Source: Symbiodinium sp. CCMP2592 (taxonomy: Eukaryota > Sar > Dinophyceae > Suessiales > Symbiodiniaceae). From it: DNA of 64,000 nucleotides. The stretch spans positions 317,908 through 381,907 of the forward strand of contig CAJNDT010006140.1 of NCBI GenBank assembly GCA_905221615.1, in the 5' to 3' direction. Below are positions 1 to 9,468 of the stretch, piece after piece (the first letter of the stretch is position 1; every line of letters starts with the position of its first letter). Under the pieces are notes generated by a model, which was given only the letters and a program-made list of their open reading frames with translations, was not told the DNA's origin and did not search any database. The translations under genes and the position numbers were made by a program.

Positions 1-245
1 ATGCGTCGGCTCGGGGGCTAATTCCGAATCTGACCAAAACTTTGGGGGTACTAATTAATGCGTTTTTGTTTTTGGCTGGGGTGATTTTTTGGTGGCGGGG
101 CTGTGCTATTTGCTGATGGTCAATCTTAAGGCAGCCACGACCTAAACCCCCACCCAAACCCCCACCCAACCCTAAAACCCTGGCCCTGAAGCCCGAAAAT
201 CTCTTGCAGAATTGTTTCGCTTATTGGGGCGTCAGGAATGAGACT

Positions 246-335
246 CTGTACTACTACTGTAGTATTACTGTACTGCTACTGTACTACTATTGTACTATTG
301 TACTATTGTGCGGTTGTACTGTTGCACTGCTACTG
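246..335. repeat. TACTACTATTG-type satellite, first block
   Basis: Degenerate short tandem repeat of TGTACTACTAC / TGTACTACTAT words, about 8-11 bp each. It is related to the larger block at 669-910. The Leu/Tyr/Cys-rich ORF across it is an artefact of the repeat. Confidence 0.8.
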
Positions 336-360
336 TATGCCTTGCTTATTGGGGGGGGGG

Positions 361-669
361 GCTGCTAGGGTGAACTGCCGAATTGGGAATTGGACCCTTG
401 CTCGACAAAGGCCTCTCCAGTACTAAAGTTTGTATAAAAAATTGAATTTTGGATCCAATCTGGACCGACCCCCCTTTGAAAAGGGTTTAGGGCTTAGGGT
501 TTAGGGTTTGTTAGGGGCTGCTAGGGTGAACCGCCGAATTGGGAATTGGACCCTTGCTCGACAAAGGCCTCTCCAGTACTAAAGTTTGTATAAAAAATTC
601 AATTTTGGGTCCAATCTGGACCGACCCCCCTTTGGGAAGGGTTTAGGGCTTAGGGTTTAGGGTTTGTTT
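361..669. repeat. 156-bp tandem duplication, two copies
   Basis: Two nearly identical copies begin at 361 and 517 (period 156 bp). They start GCTGCTAGGGTGAAC and end in GGGTTTAGGGCTTAGGG telomere-like sequence. Only a few substitutions separate them, for example CTGCCG/CCGCCG and TTGAATTTTGGAT/TTCAATTTTGGGT. The pair lies between the two TACTAC satellite blocks, so satellite and duplication may once have formed one larger repeat. Confidence 0.9.
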
Positions 670-910
670 GTACTACTATTGTACTACGGTACTATAATCG
701 TACTACTACTGTACTACTACTGTGCTACTATTGTGCTACTATTGTACTACTGTACTATTATTGTACTACTACTGTACTACTATTGTACTACCACTGTACT
801 ACTGTTGTATTACTATTGTACTACTGCACTGTTATTGTACTACTGTTGTACTACTACTGTACTATTTCTACTGTACTACTATTGTACCACTGTACTATTA
901 AATTATTGTA
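669..910. repeat. 11-bp satellite (TGTACTACTAY)
   Basis: About 240 bp built of 11-bp words TGTACTACTAC / TGTACTACTAT with occasional 8-bp words. Because 11 is not a multiple of 3, all three forward frames cycle through Leu/Tyr/Cys/Thr/Val codons. This explains the hydrophobic-looking ORF of 99 codons here, which is not a credible gene. Confidence 0.85.
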
Positions 911-1185
911 CCGCACCAAGCTTCAGACGTGGTCGATTGTGGGTGGGAGTGTGTTCAAAATGAAGGGTTTTTAGTCTTGGTAGTAATCTTGGAGTGATCG
1001 GGGCTTGGTTTCCAGCATTTGGTGATCCCCAGACCCCCCCGACCCCCGACCGCGCATTCGCGCAGAACCGCAGACCCTGCACCCAAGCCAGCCCCCAAAC
1101 CCCGGCACCTCCCAATTCCCTGCCACTCAGACCCCTGACCCCTGTCCGGCGTCACCGGCGCCATACTAAATAAAATTATTTTTTT

Positions 1186-1217
1186 GGTTGGGGGGGGGGA
1201 GGGAGGGGGGGGGGGGG
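1186..1217 (+). repeat. Poly-G tract
   Basis: About 30 bases almost all G on the plus strand, interrupted by single A residues. It is a strong candidate for G-quadruplex folding and for assembly or length error. The region 911-1383 around it otherwise shows no gene. Confidence 0.8.
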
Positions 1218-1383
1218 TACCCCACTATTAAACCGACACCCACATTACACCCTAAACCCCGAACCCTTAAACCCTAAACTGTAAACACTGTAAAACGAAA
1301 TCTAACCGCTGACCGACCCGTCCTTCGTGGAGGCTGCGGATGAGTTCCCGCACTTTGGCCAGCGCCTCCTGCATCACAGAGTG

Positions 1384-1497
1384 CCCTAAGGCTTCATGTA
1401 CCCATATTAATATAGTATATACATAGGCCTTCCCTACACGGGTACTCTAGGGCCAAAGTAGATACTGTATAAGTATGTTACATGGAGCCTTTGGGGT
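1384..1497. mobile_element. H2 hairpin element
   Basis: The left arm starts CCCTAAGGCTTCATGTACCC and the right arm ends TACATGGAGCCTTTGGGG. The interior carries the family words AGTATATACAT and GGCCAAAGTAGATAC. No coding capacity. Confidence 0.75.
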
Positions 1498-1703
1498 GGG
1501 CTCAACGACTCCAGAGAGCTGTTCTACACCAGCGCTGCTGCCCGGACGAAAGAGCTGGCCACAAAAAGACCAGGAGAAAGGACACCGACTCAATACAGCC
1601 GGCACTTCGGGCTTAGATGTCCGGGGTGTGATAGCATCTGATATTCCAGACTGGGACAAAAGCCTCGAAGGTGTAGTTCAGAGCCCTACCGATATGTTTG
1701 CCA

Positions 1704-1816
1704 TACTTGGAGGTTCATGGGTAGTTATAAGTGGGTTATAAGTCCACTAATACCGGTTATAAGTATAGCTACCCTACTTATAACCCTACTTATAACTACC
1801 CATGAACCTCCAAGTA
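1704..1816. mobile_element. H1 hairpin element, full length
   Basis: A 113-bp inverted repeat beginning TACTTGGAGGTTCATGGG and ending with its complement, CCATGAACCTCCAAGTA. It folds over GTTATAAGTGGGTTATAAGTC and its partner. The TA at both ends may be part of the element or a TA target duplication (inference). No coding capacity. Confidence 0.85.
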
Positions 1817-2665
1817 CTGACAGTCAACCTTCGGGACGAGGCTGGGGATATTTCTATACTTGTCCCAGCACGACGAGAACAGGTTGTGAATTTCCGAACA
1901 GGATGATACCTGCACCTTCGAAAACTGCATACAAAGAAGGCTTGAAAAGAAGATCACGAACATAAAGTGGATGCAGCCGTCTTGAATCGCTAAGAGACAA
2001 TTGAAACATGACGCAACGCAGGATAACCCTGCAGCCCCAGAACGCCTGCGACAGAAGCATAATTGTGCCCTTAATGGTTTGACTGGGGCTTGTGGGGTAT
2101 GGTATACTGAAACTATTGTATGCTAGGGGGCGAATAAGCTGCTACCATTGCTAACTCTATTAGCCTTCAAAACCCTTAAAGGGGGTTCACTTAGTAGGCT
2201 GTAAGCTCCAGGAACAGCGCGCCTCGTTTTCGCACCCGCGCATGAGCCAAAGGCCTCTAGACACTCTGGGCTTCGTCCTCTCTAAGGTTTGGAGCTTGTG
2301 GCTTTTTTTATTGTGTTGTAAGCGCCTCTTTTCCACTCGCAGTTGAAGATCCCAGAGGTTGTGGGTTTAGTTTGGGGGCTTTGGGGGTTTAGGGCTTTAG
2401 GGTTTTGGATTTAGGGCAAGTTACAGCCCTAAATTGCTGCACCTCAAGCCCTATGTAGCCTCAGGTCGCAACGCCCTAAAGCCCCAACCCTCATGCCCCA
2501 AGCTCTACAACGCTAGTTAAACTCTACATCCTGAAGGCCCAAATTACTTGTCCTGTATCCTACTTGTAGGGAACCAAAAGGCTAACCTTTGGGATTCTAT
2601 AGGGATTATGGTAATTTGTCCGAAAAAGTTCAGGGTTGCCTACCCTATACTACGAAGACATCCTT
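1817..2665. other. Gene-free stretch
   Basis: Only short ORFs and weak telomere-like words (GTTTAGGGCTTTAGGGTTTT near 2,385-2,405) are visible. No repeat or coding signal could be supported. Confidence 0.6.
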
Positions 2666-2789
2666 CCGTGGAGGTTCATGGGTATTTAGAAGTGAGGCTA
2701 TGAGTCCCATACGCTGGGTTGTGAAACTATAGTTACCCTACTTACCTACTTGTAACCCCCACTTGCAACTACCCATGAACCTCCACGTA
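2666..2789. mobile_element. H1 hairpin element, diverged
   Basis: Arms GTGGAGGTTCATGGG and CCCATGAACCTCCAC flank a diverged interior (TTAGAAGTGAGGCTATGAGTC). The outermost bases are CGTGGAGG instead of ACTTGGAGG, matched by a compensating change at the other end (CCTCCACG). The arms may therefore have been homogenised, or this may be a sub-family. Confidence 0.75.
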
Positions 2790-3970
2790 CAGTAAACCCC
2801 ATATGGTTGGAAACCGGATTAAGGCCAATTCGTGCTGGAATTCCTTATACATTACTCTTAAGGATTGAGGCTATGGGGTTTCCAATTTTTGGGCTTCTCA
2901 AGTAAGCCCCCGAAAACTTCCAGATTCGAAGAGCAGAGATGAAACTTGGGGCTCGTACCCTGCAGGCGGGGGTTTCGGTGCATCCTTCCCGGCGGGACCT
3001 GCGTGCAGTTCCGGCCGCAGCTTTTGGGTAGAAGGTTTAGGGTTCTACCGATTTTTTGACAGTTTGAAGTTTAGGTTCGGAGTTGCCAGGTTTCTGGTGT
3101 ACTCAAGGACTGCGAGTTTAGTGGAGTTTTGCATTTCAATACCTAGCTTGTTGTGATTGGGGCTGATTCTAAAGTTAAATGGTGCAGGGCTTGTTCAAAG
3201 ATGAAGGGCAAAGATCTTGGAGGCTGACGAAACCCGGCCTGCAAAGCGGGTGATTACAAGGATCAGGGCTGACATAAATCCCACACTTCCGGTGGCAATC
3301 ACGCCAATTCAAATCGAGTGTTAACATTGAAGTTAACATCACGAAAGTTGTTGTGTGTGCATTACATTGCCGTGGCCGACTGCACATTTAGGAATGCCTA
3401 CCTTGTAACAAAATGCTCGTACAGTCTTTACAGAACACAAAGCCGTGACCAAACACCCCACTCTCTCAAAGAACAGGTACTCGCAATACCTAGTTGCACA
3501 CACCTTTAGAGCCGCCACAGATCCCAGAAAAAGACCATTCAGAATGTCACGGCACCTACGATGCTACTGCTGCAGCCAGCAACTCCAACAAGTGCCCTGC
3601 ACACCGAACATCCAACCCATCTGGAACCATAAACCCAGCTGAAACGCAAGCCCATATCCCCATAACTAAACGCTCGAACAATCACCCTAATCCCTAAACC
3701 AGAAGCCCTTCTCCCCAAAGCCGTGCATCCTGAGTCTCAAAGACTGAGCCCTAGAGCCGTAGAGCTTCAACCCTCAGCCTTACATGCGAGACCCGATGCC
3801 CAGCCTGTGTGAGATCCCATGCCTCACTAGGAGCATGAAGCTCGCTGATGCTTGGTGCAAGGCGGAAGAAGCGGTAGTACAGGCCTCGGACTCGTAGGTC
3901 TTTGAGCCCTATAAATCTTATACACTGAAGCCTGAACGCTAGGGTTTTGGAGGGCTCGAGTTGAGGGTGT
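2790..3970. other. Gene-free stretch
   Basis: No ORF above 70 codons and no recognisable family. I see no repeat structure worth naming. Confidence 0.55.
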
Positions 3971-4306
3971 ATCTATACTGAACTTAGACCCCTAGCGGAA
4001 AGATAATTTGAGCTGTTCCTTAGGGATTCTTTGAACAAAAAGCTAAACACAACAACAAAAATGATGTTTAAGTACCCCAAAGGTAAGCCTGTATACAATA
4101 ACTATAATAAGGCACTCCCAAAACGAGTAGAGGTAATCATTGAGGCCCCTATACTAAACTCTTATAAAAAGAGGAGGGTCTGAAAGCTTCGGACAGGGGA
4201 GCAGACTATACTGAACTTAGAACCCTAGCAACAATTACAATGTTTGCTGTTTCTGAGGGCTTATAATAACCAAAAATATTTCTAAGTACCCCTAAGCAGA
4301 GTTGTT
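3971..4306 (+). repeat. Diverged direct duplication, about 236-bp period
   Basis: CTATACTGAACTTAGACCCC at about 3,972 recurs as CTATACTGAACTTAGAACCC at about 4,208. Each is followed at similar distance by an AT-rich AACAAAAA...TAAGTACCCC segment. This looks like an old tandem duplication. Confidence 0.55.
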
Positions 4307-4433
4307 CATGACTTGTTTCGTCCGAGCCCAACTCTGGGCTCCATGTAGCTCACATATAGGGATCCTACAGGGATCCTATCCGAGGTCATTAAGGGTTTGT
4401 GGGTTCATGTAGCTATATGGTATACACCTTGGC

Positions 4434-4537
4434 CCTACTTACTTCCCAAAAACCCTAAGACTTAATATGTTCACACTTTCAGAATAAGACTACCTCGTAA
4501 GAGCCCTAAAGTTGAAAAGTTGGGTTTCAGACCAATA
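4434..4537 (+). repeat. Dispersed repeat, copy A (partner at 28,325)
   Basis: CTTACTTCCCAAAAACCC, then ACTTTCAGAATAAGACTAC, then GTTGAAAAGTTGGG. The same ordered blocks occur at 28,325-28,427 with scattered substitutions. It has no inverted arms, so it differs from the hairpin families. Confidence 0.75.
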
Positions 4538-5721
4538 AGCCTAAAGGCCTATGTACATACTATATGGAACATGAAGCCTTAGAGGAGGTTCGCAGGACGT
4601 CGTAGGATCTCAGAGTGGGCGCTTAGGCTGCGGAATCAGGGGCTTCGGCTTTGGTTGGTGGGACTATTGAGGACCATAAGGGCTCTATTAAAGGGCCCTT
4701 TGCTCAACCCTAAACATGTTGAGTCTTCTGGTAGCATGGTCAGGGTCACGCCAAGGCTGTTGCTGATATATCAGATCATCCTTGCCCGAAGCTTTGGAAA
4801 AACCATGCGGGTAGACCCCGAAGTATCCTCGATGAGCACGGCCCAAACTTTCCACCACTGAGGGCTATATCAGATCTCAGGCTTCTATTAAGCGTACCTT
4901 GATGGGGGCCCCCTAGCTCGCTAAGTTGACCCCAAACCCGAAACTTACGGGTTTCCGTTTCGGGCTGCATGATTCCTTGCGCTCCAAGCGGCCGTTCTTC
5001 AGGTAACGCAGCCATGGCAGCTTTTGCATTGCAGCTGGTAGGCTCTTTGAAGGACAGGATGTTGTGTCTGGTAGTGACAGACGTGTTGGTGGTGGGGCGG
5101 CGGGTTACGATCCAAGGTCTTCTATTCAGCCTTGCCTGCACTTATGCCCCAGACCATCTAGACATGGCAGGTTAGGTTGTGTGATGTCACGGCAAAAACC
5201 ACTGCATGCGGCCCTCCACCTGAGCATCTGCCTAAGATCGGTTTGCATGTGATGATGGCTCTGGCACATGTCTCATATAAGCCGAACATGGCTGGTCAAG
5301 CGCGCAAGTGGAAGGCATCTGCATTGAAACATCGGGTGTCTTGGCCTTAATAATTCGAACAGGGTTCTGGGGCCCATCCTACTTTAGTTATAATAAGGAA
5401 CCCAACAATAATTTAGGTATTTACTAAGGCCCCTATATTAATCTTGCCAGTCCGGATCCGATGGCGAAGCCCCCGAAAAAAGAAGGCTGAAGACTTTGAC
5501 ACAAAAGTCCGCACCCCCGGGCTGTAAAGACTACAACCTCAAAGGACCGAAGGAGGGACCCATAATTTATTAATGGGGATCCCTGTCCTATAACGGGACA
5601 TATAGTGGGTATATAATAGCTATATTAAGGTTAAATACCTAAGGGTCCATATTAAGGATGCCTCCTTTTATCCTTGGACAACCGACGGCCGGAACTCGAA
5701 AAGCTCAAACAAACCCTCAGG
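4538..5721. other. Gene-free stretch
   Basis: The longest ORF (121 codons, minus strand, 4,776-5,141) has no recognisable motif and is overlapped by ORFs on the other strand, so I do not call it. AT-rich TATAATAGCTATATTAAGG words near 5,600-5,660 may be a decayed hairpin element. Confidence 0.5.
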
Positions 5722-5831
5722 CCCTAAGGGTCCATGTACCCGAATAGAATATACTTGTGCCCCAAAGTACTTCTACAGGGGCTACCTTTAAGGCCAAAGT
5801 ATATACTGTTTGGGTACATGGACCCTCAGGG
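5722..5831. mobile_element. H2 hairpin element
   Basis: Starts CCCTAAGGGTCCATGTACCC and ends GGGTACATGGACCCTCAGGG. The interior has GCCCCAAAGTACTTC and GGCCAAAGTATATAC. It is a typical copy, about 110 bp. Confidence 0.85.
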
Positions 5832-5977
5832 TAACAGCCTTTCAGCTCTTCCCCCCCCCTGCAGACAGCGAGGAGCGAGGCGCGGGGGACGAACCTGCGT
5901 GCCACATCGCTCGCAAGGACGCTGGCACGGGTCGATCTTCTCCCGTTGCCTGGGTTGTTTTTACATCGTCAACCCCC

Positions 5978-6275
5978 TACTTGGAGGTTCATGGGTAGTC
6001 ATAAGGGTTCCTTTAAGGGTCCCTTTAAAGGGATCTGTAGGGATTCTATAAGGGTATAGGGTCTAGGGCCTACTTGGAGGTTCATGGGAGTTATATAAGT
6101 GGGTCATAAGTCCCCTAATATGGGTTATAAGTACAGTTATCCTACTTATAACCTACTTATAACTTCCCATGAACCTCCAAGTAGGCCCTAAACCCTATAC
6201 CCTATCGAATCCCTATAGATCCCTTTAAAGGGACCCTGCAAGGAGCCCTTATAACTTCCCATGAACCTCCAGGTA
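5978..6275. mobile_element. Composite H1 element (outer hairpin containing an inner H1)
   Basis: The outer arms are H1 ends at 5,978 (TACTTGGAGGTTCATGGG) and 6,275 (CCATGAACCTCCAGGTA). Between them is a second inverted pair: GGGTTCCTTTAAGGGTCC...GGGTATAGGGTCTAGGGCC on the left and its complement GGCCCTAAACCCTATACCC...CCCTTTAAAGGGACCC on the right. A complete H1 copy (6,071-6,183) sits in the centre. The whole forms a nested palindrome of about 298 bp. Confidence 0.85.
6071..6183. mobile_element. Inner H1 hairpin element
   Basis: A complete H1 copy from TACTTGGAGGTTCATGGG to CCATGAACCTCCAAGTA, lying at the centre of the larger palindrome. Confidence 0.85.
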
Positions 6276-7119
6276 GTGTTGCTGATGCTGGTGCTTCGCG
6301 GCTGAAGGCGAGGCTTTTGGGTCAAGGCCTGTCCTGAACACAAGAGGCGCCCTAAACTCGAGACGGAGGGCTTCGGGGCTTATAAGGACTACAGCCAGGG
6401 TGTAGGGGGCGGGGAGTCCAAGTTGGTTGATGGCTTGGGGTGCAGAGGTTCCGCGGGAGACTGGGCCACCCGGCGCTGATGTGAAATGGTTCTGGCAGAA
6501 CCTGCCCGAAGGGGTGCTTATGCAGGGCTTCGGGGTTTAGGGTTTAGGTGTTTAGGTAGAGGTTCCGGTGACCGGGTAAGTAGGGATCTAAGTATTCGAA
6601 TTGGGGCTACAAGTATGCTATGGTAGCCTTACTGATACCTTGCTCACACAGTCCCCTGATGCATGAATCAAGTACGTAATATGCCATGGCTAAAGTACCA
6701 TGACTTGTAAATTATAACTTAAAAGCCATACTCTCTGACAGCCCTTATTCAAGTAAGTATACTTGCAGAGCTTTGGGGCGCAGCTCTGAGGCAAATAAGC
6801 CCTGCCCTTCGCTGTGAAGACCCTTCGTTAACTCAGAGTTCCCTCCACCCGCATCAAGAAATACTTGCACCAACACCAGAACAGAAGCTTGTAGCATATC
6901 AACTATAGTCTATAGTAGATTCGTAATGTATAGTTGTATACGTGTATATATATATATATGTATATAGATAGGTAGATAGATAGATAGGTAGATAGTAACA
7001 CCTTGCAGTATTGAGCTTAGTCGGTGGAACTGGGTTTCTTGTAGCGGCGCAGCTCTGCCTTGGGGGCACGTCCGGAGGTGGTGGCCCGCCCATGGGCACC
7101 CTGGCCGAGTTGACTCATA
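6276..7119. other. Gene-free stretch with TA/GATA microsatellite
   Basis: Contains a telomere-like word near 6,535-6,550 and a TATATA/TAGATAGG microsatellite at 6,937-6,995. No gene is supported. Confidence 0.6.
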
Positions 7120-7229
7120 CAGGGGCCTTCATAATTAGACTAGGGTTCCTTTAAAGGGATCTATAAGGGCTACTATAAGGGATCTATAAGGGTACCATAA
7201 TTCAGGGGCCTTCATAATTAGACTAGGGT
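7120..7229 (+). repeat. 28-bp direct repeats flanking a TTTAAAGGGATC segment
   Basis: CAGGGGCCTTCATAATTAG... occurs at 7,120-7,147 and again at 7,203-7,229. It encloses about 55 bp of TCCTTTAAAGGGATCTATAAGGG words. This is either a local duplication or the footprint of an insertion. Confidence 0.75.
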
Positions 7230-7390
7230 TTCGGGGTACATTATAGCCCATTCTAAACTATACCTCCAAAGCTACGCCTCCGAACTCTAAGCACCTTTAG
7301 CGCAGATCCCCGAATCAAGGGGTAAGCTGGGTTTGGGCTTAGGGTTTAGGGTTCGGCATAGTAAGGAGCCCTGTGAATGTCTAAGTTGCC

Positions 7391-7484
7391 TGGCCCCTAT
7401 AAAACCTTCCTTTTTAGGGCTCCTTAATATGATTTCCTTATATACGTCCTTAAAAAGGTAGGCTCTTTGGGGTTAAGGTAGGCT
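7391..7484. mobile_element. H13 hairpin-like element
   Basis: Carries CCCCTATAAAACCTTCCTTTTTAGGG, ATGATTTCCTTATATACGTCC and TTAAAAAGGTAGG. These blocks recur in the same order at 19,201 and, in reverse orientation, at 7,916, 8,164 and 37,839. Confidence 0.6.
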
Positions 7485-7491
7485 ATATCCT

Positions 7492-7600
7492 CCCAGAGAC
7501 TCCAATATCCCTTAATTCAGGAATATACCTTAAATTATATTAAGGATCCTGCTATAATTTAAGGTATATTCCTTAATTAAGGGATATTGGAGTCTCTGGG
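7492..7600. mobile_element. H5 hairpin element, near-perfect
   Basis: A 109-bp palindrome starting CCCAGAGACTCCAATATCCC and ending with its complement. The arms are about 47 bp with a single visible mismatch (TTCAGG against TTAAGG). It is the best preserved H5 copy. Others lie at 28,092, 46,567 and 56,804. Confidence 0.9.
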
Positions 7601-7915
7601 TCCTGAAAGCATATGGGCCCTCAGGTTGCTCAGCTCCTGACCCAGGGTGTGGTGGTGGCGCCTGCGGCCTAGGTCGGTCTTCGGATTCTTTTCCTTTGGG
7701 ATGAGTTTAAAGTTTAGGCTTGCTTGTGCGGGTTTGGGGGGTCTTGGGTATTGGGTAGAGGGGATTCGGGTTTAGGGAGATGTTTACGCTTTAGGGCTTA
7801 GGGTCCTCCAGGAATGAAAGTCCCCTGCAAGGGCTTTCTGTTGTAGTGCGTCTACAAGGAACGTTTTATTGACTGCAGAAGGGTGTAATCTATCAGGGTG
7901 CTCTCAGGGTCTAGA

Positions 7916-8004
7916 GTCTACCTTAACCCCATAGACCCTAGATACCTGTTTAAGGACTAATATAAAAGAAAAAAGGAAGGTTTTAGAGGGTCCAGGTAGA
8001 GTCT
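7916..8004. mobile_element. H13 hairpin-like element (reverse orientation)
   Basis: Starts TACCTTAACCCCATAGACC, has GGACTAATATAAAAG and AAGGAAGGTTTTAGAGGGTCC, and ends CAGGTAGA. Block order is reversed relative to 7,391. Confidence 0.55.
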
Positions 8005-8163
8005 AAAGATCCGGGCTGAAGGCCTCAAAGTGGGATTTAAGGATCGCGCGTCTTGTTTGGGTTCTGGTCCGAGGATTGCGTGCTTTGCACTTTGTGTCTG
8101 ATGTCGCAAGAATTCATGGCTCCTTGTTCGTTAGCCGATTTGAGGGGGGTTTTGGACATTGGG

Positions 8164-8268
8164 CGTACCTTAACCCCAAATAACCTACCTTTTCTAAGCA
8201 CTTATCATACAAGGAGATTTAATCAGGTGCCATACTAAAAGGTAGGTTTCTTAGGGTCCAAGTAGGAT
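8164..8268. mobile_element. H13-related element
   Basis: Starts GTACCTTAACCCCAAATAACC and ends AAAAGGTAGGTTTCTTAGGG. It shares its ends with the other H13 copies but has a different centre. Confidence 0.45.
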
Positions 8269-8645
8269 TTTAGGATACGCATACAATTGCTATTGGAAGG
8301 CATATTCCACGAGATGTTCCTTAACACCTGAAGAAACGTCGTTGAAAGCTCAAAAATTGATCCAAAACCGCTGCATCACTAACGGAAACCCCCCAACCCT
8401 GGCGCCCTCAGCCCTAAATTCTAGAACCGGAAAGCCCCGAACCAGTTCGGAGTCTGCAAAAAGCCATAGCTGCACTTTCAAAACCTGGACAAGCCGATCT
8501 CGATGTGGGAAGTTCAAGACTTTGTTGCTTGTACAATGACAACTACTGGATTTTACGCTTTAGGGGTTTAGGGCCTAAAGGGGTCTAGGGCTTAGGGGTT
8601 CAGATTCAGTGTAGGCTTAGAGCCTGAAATGTGTCCTTGGAGAAG

Positions 8646-8746
8646 CATGGGCCGTTATAAGTAGGGTTATAAGCCCCCTATTTGGGTTATAAGTTTAGAT
8701 ACTCTGCTTATAACCCTGCTTTTGACTGCCCATGAACCTCCAAGTA
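8646..8746. mobile_element. H1 element with degraded left arm
   Basis: The right end, GCCCATGAACCTCCAAGTA, is intact. The left end has decayed to CATGGGCCGTTATAAGTAGGG. The interior GGTTATAAGCCCCCTATTTGGG is typical of H1. Confidence 0.7.
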
Positions 8747-9040
8747 GCAGGGAGGAAGCCCCTAACCCAGTCACTGTGATCCAGGCACTCCCATGTATTG
8801 CTCTTCCTGCGAATCGCTCGGGGTTTAGGGCTTATCGGGTCCCCTAAACTCCCCAAAACGAGTACCAGATTTTATGGCCCAACACATGTACAAGGTTACC
8901 TGGACCCCAAACGTATGTAGAATGACCCCCTTTTTGGCTGTGATTTTACCTACTTTTGGAGGTTTAGGTAGTCTTCTACATACTTTTGGCGTCCATGTGG
9001 GGTCCATCCTGTAGCGTTCCGGGATAGGAGAAAAGCAGTT

Positions 9041-9146
9041 CCTTAAGGGCCCTATGTACTGTTATGGGGGATACTTCCCTAAGTCATAATAGTAATTCCT
9101 AATGTGGAAACCCTAATCTACTATCCGTACATAGGAACCTTTGGGG
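9041..9146. mobile_element. H3 hairpin element
   Basis: Starts CCTTAAGGGCCCTATGTACTG and ends CGTACATAGGAACCTTTGGGG. The interior GGGGGATACTTCCCTAAGTC matches the 27,887 copy read in the opposite direction. Confidence 0.7.
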
Positions 9147-9355
9147 TTGCAGCAGGAGCACGCTGGGTCCTCTAGTTTCGCAATGCATCGGTTCAGAGCT
9201 CAGCGGTTTATGGCTTCTGCGTGCGCGCTCTACACCCCTACAAAGTAAGCACCAACCGAAACGAATATAGATATACATAACCACAGATATTGTGAGGGCC
9301 TTACTAACCGAGTTAGAATAAGGCTTGCGAGTGTTTTGCGATGATTCTCATACAA

Positions 9356-9468
9356 TCCTAGAGGCTCCATATATAGTACCATTATGGAATTTAGGTCCCA
9401 AAAGCCATGATATGGATGGTCTTTTGGGACCTAATTCCATAATGGTACTATATATGGAGCCTCTGGGA
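9356..9468. mobile_element. H9 long hairpin, single copy in window
   Basis: Starts TCCTAGAGGCTCCATATATAG and folds onto CTATATATGGAGCCTCTGGGA. The inner arms TTCCATAATGGTAC and TTAGGTCCCAAAAG are also paired. The arms are about 48 bp and nearly perfect around a short loop near 9,410. The sharp palindrome suggests a recent origin. No coding capacity. Confidence 0.85.
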
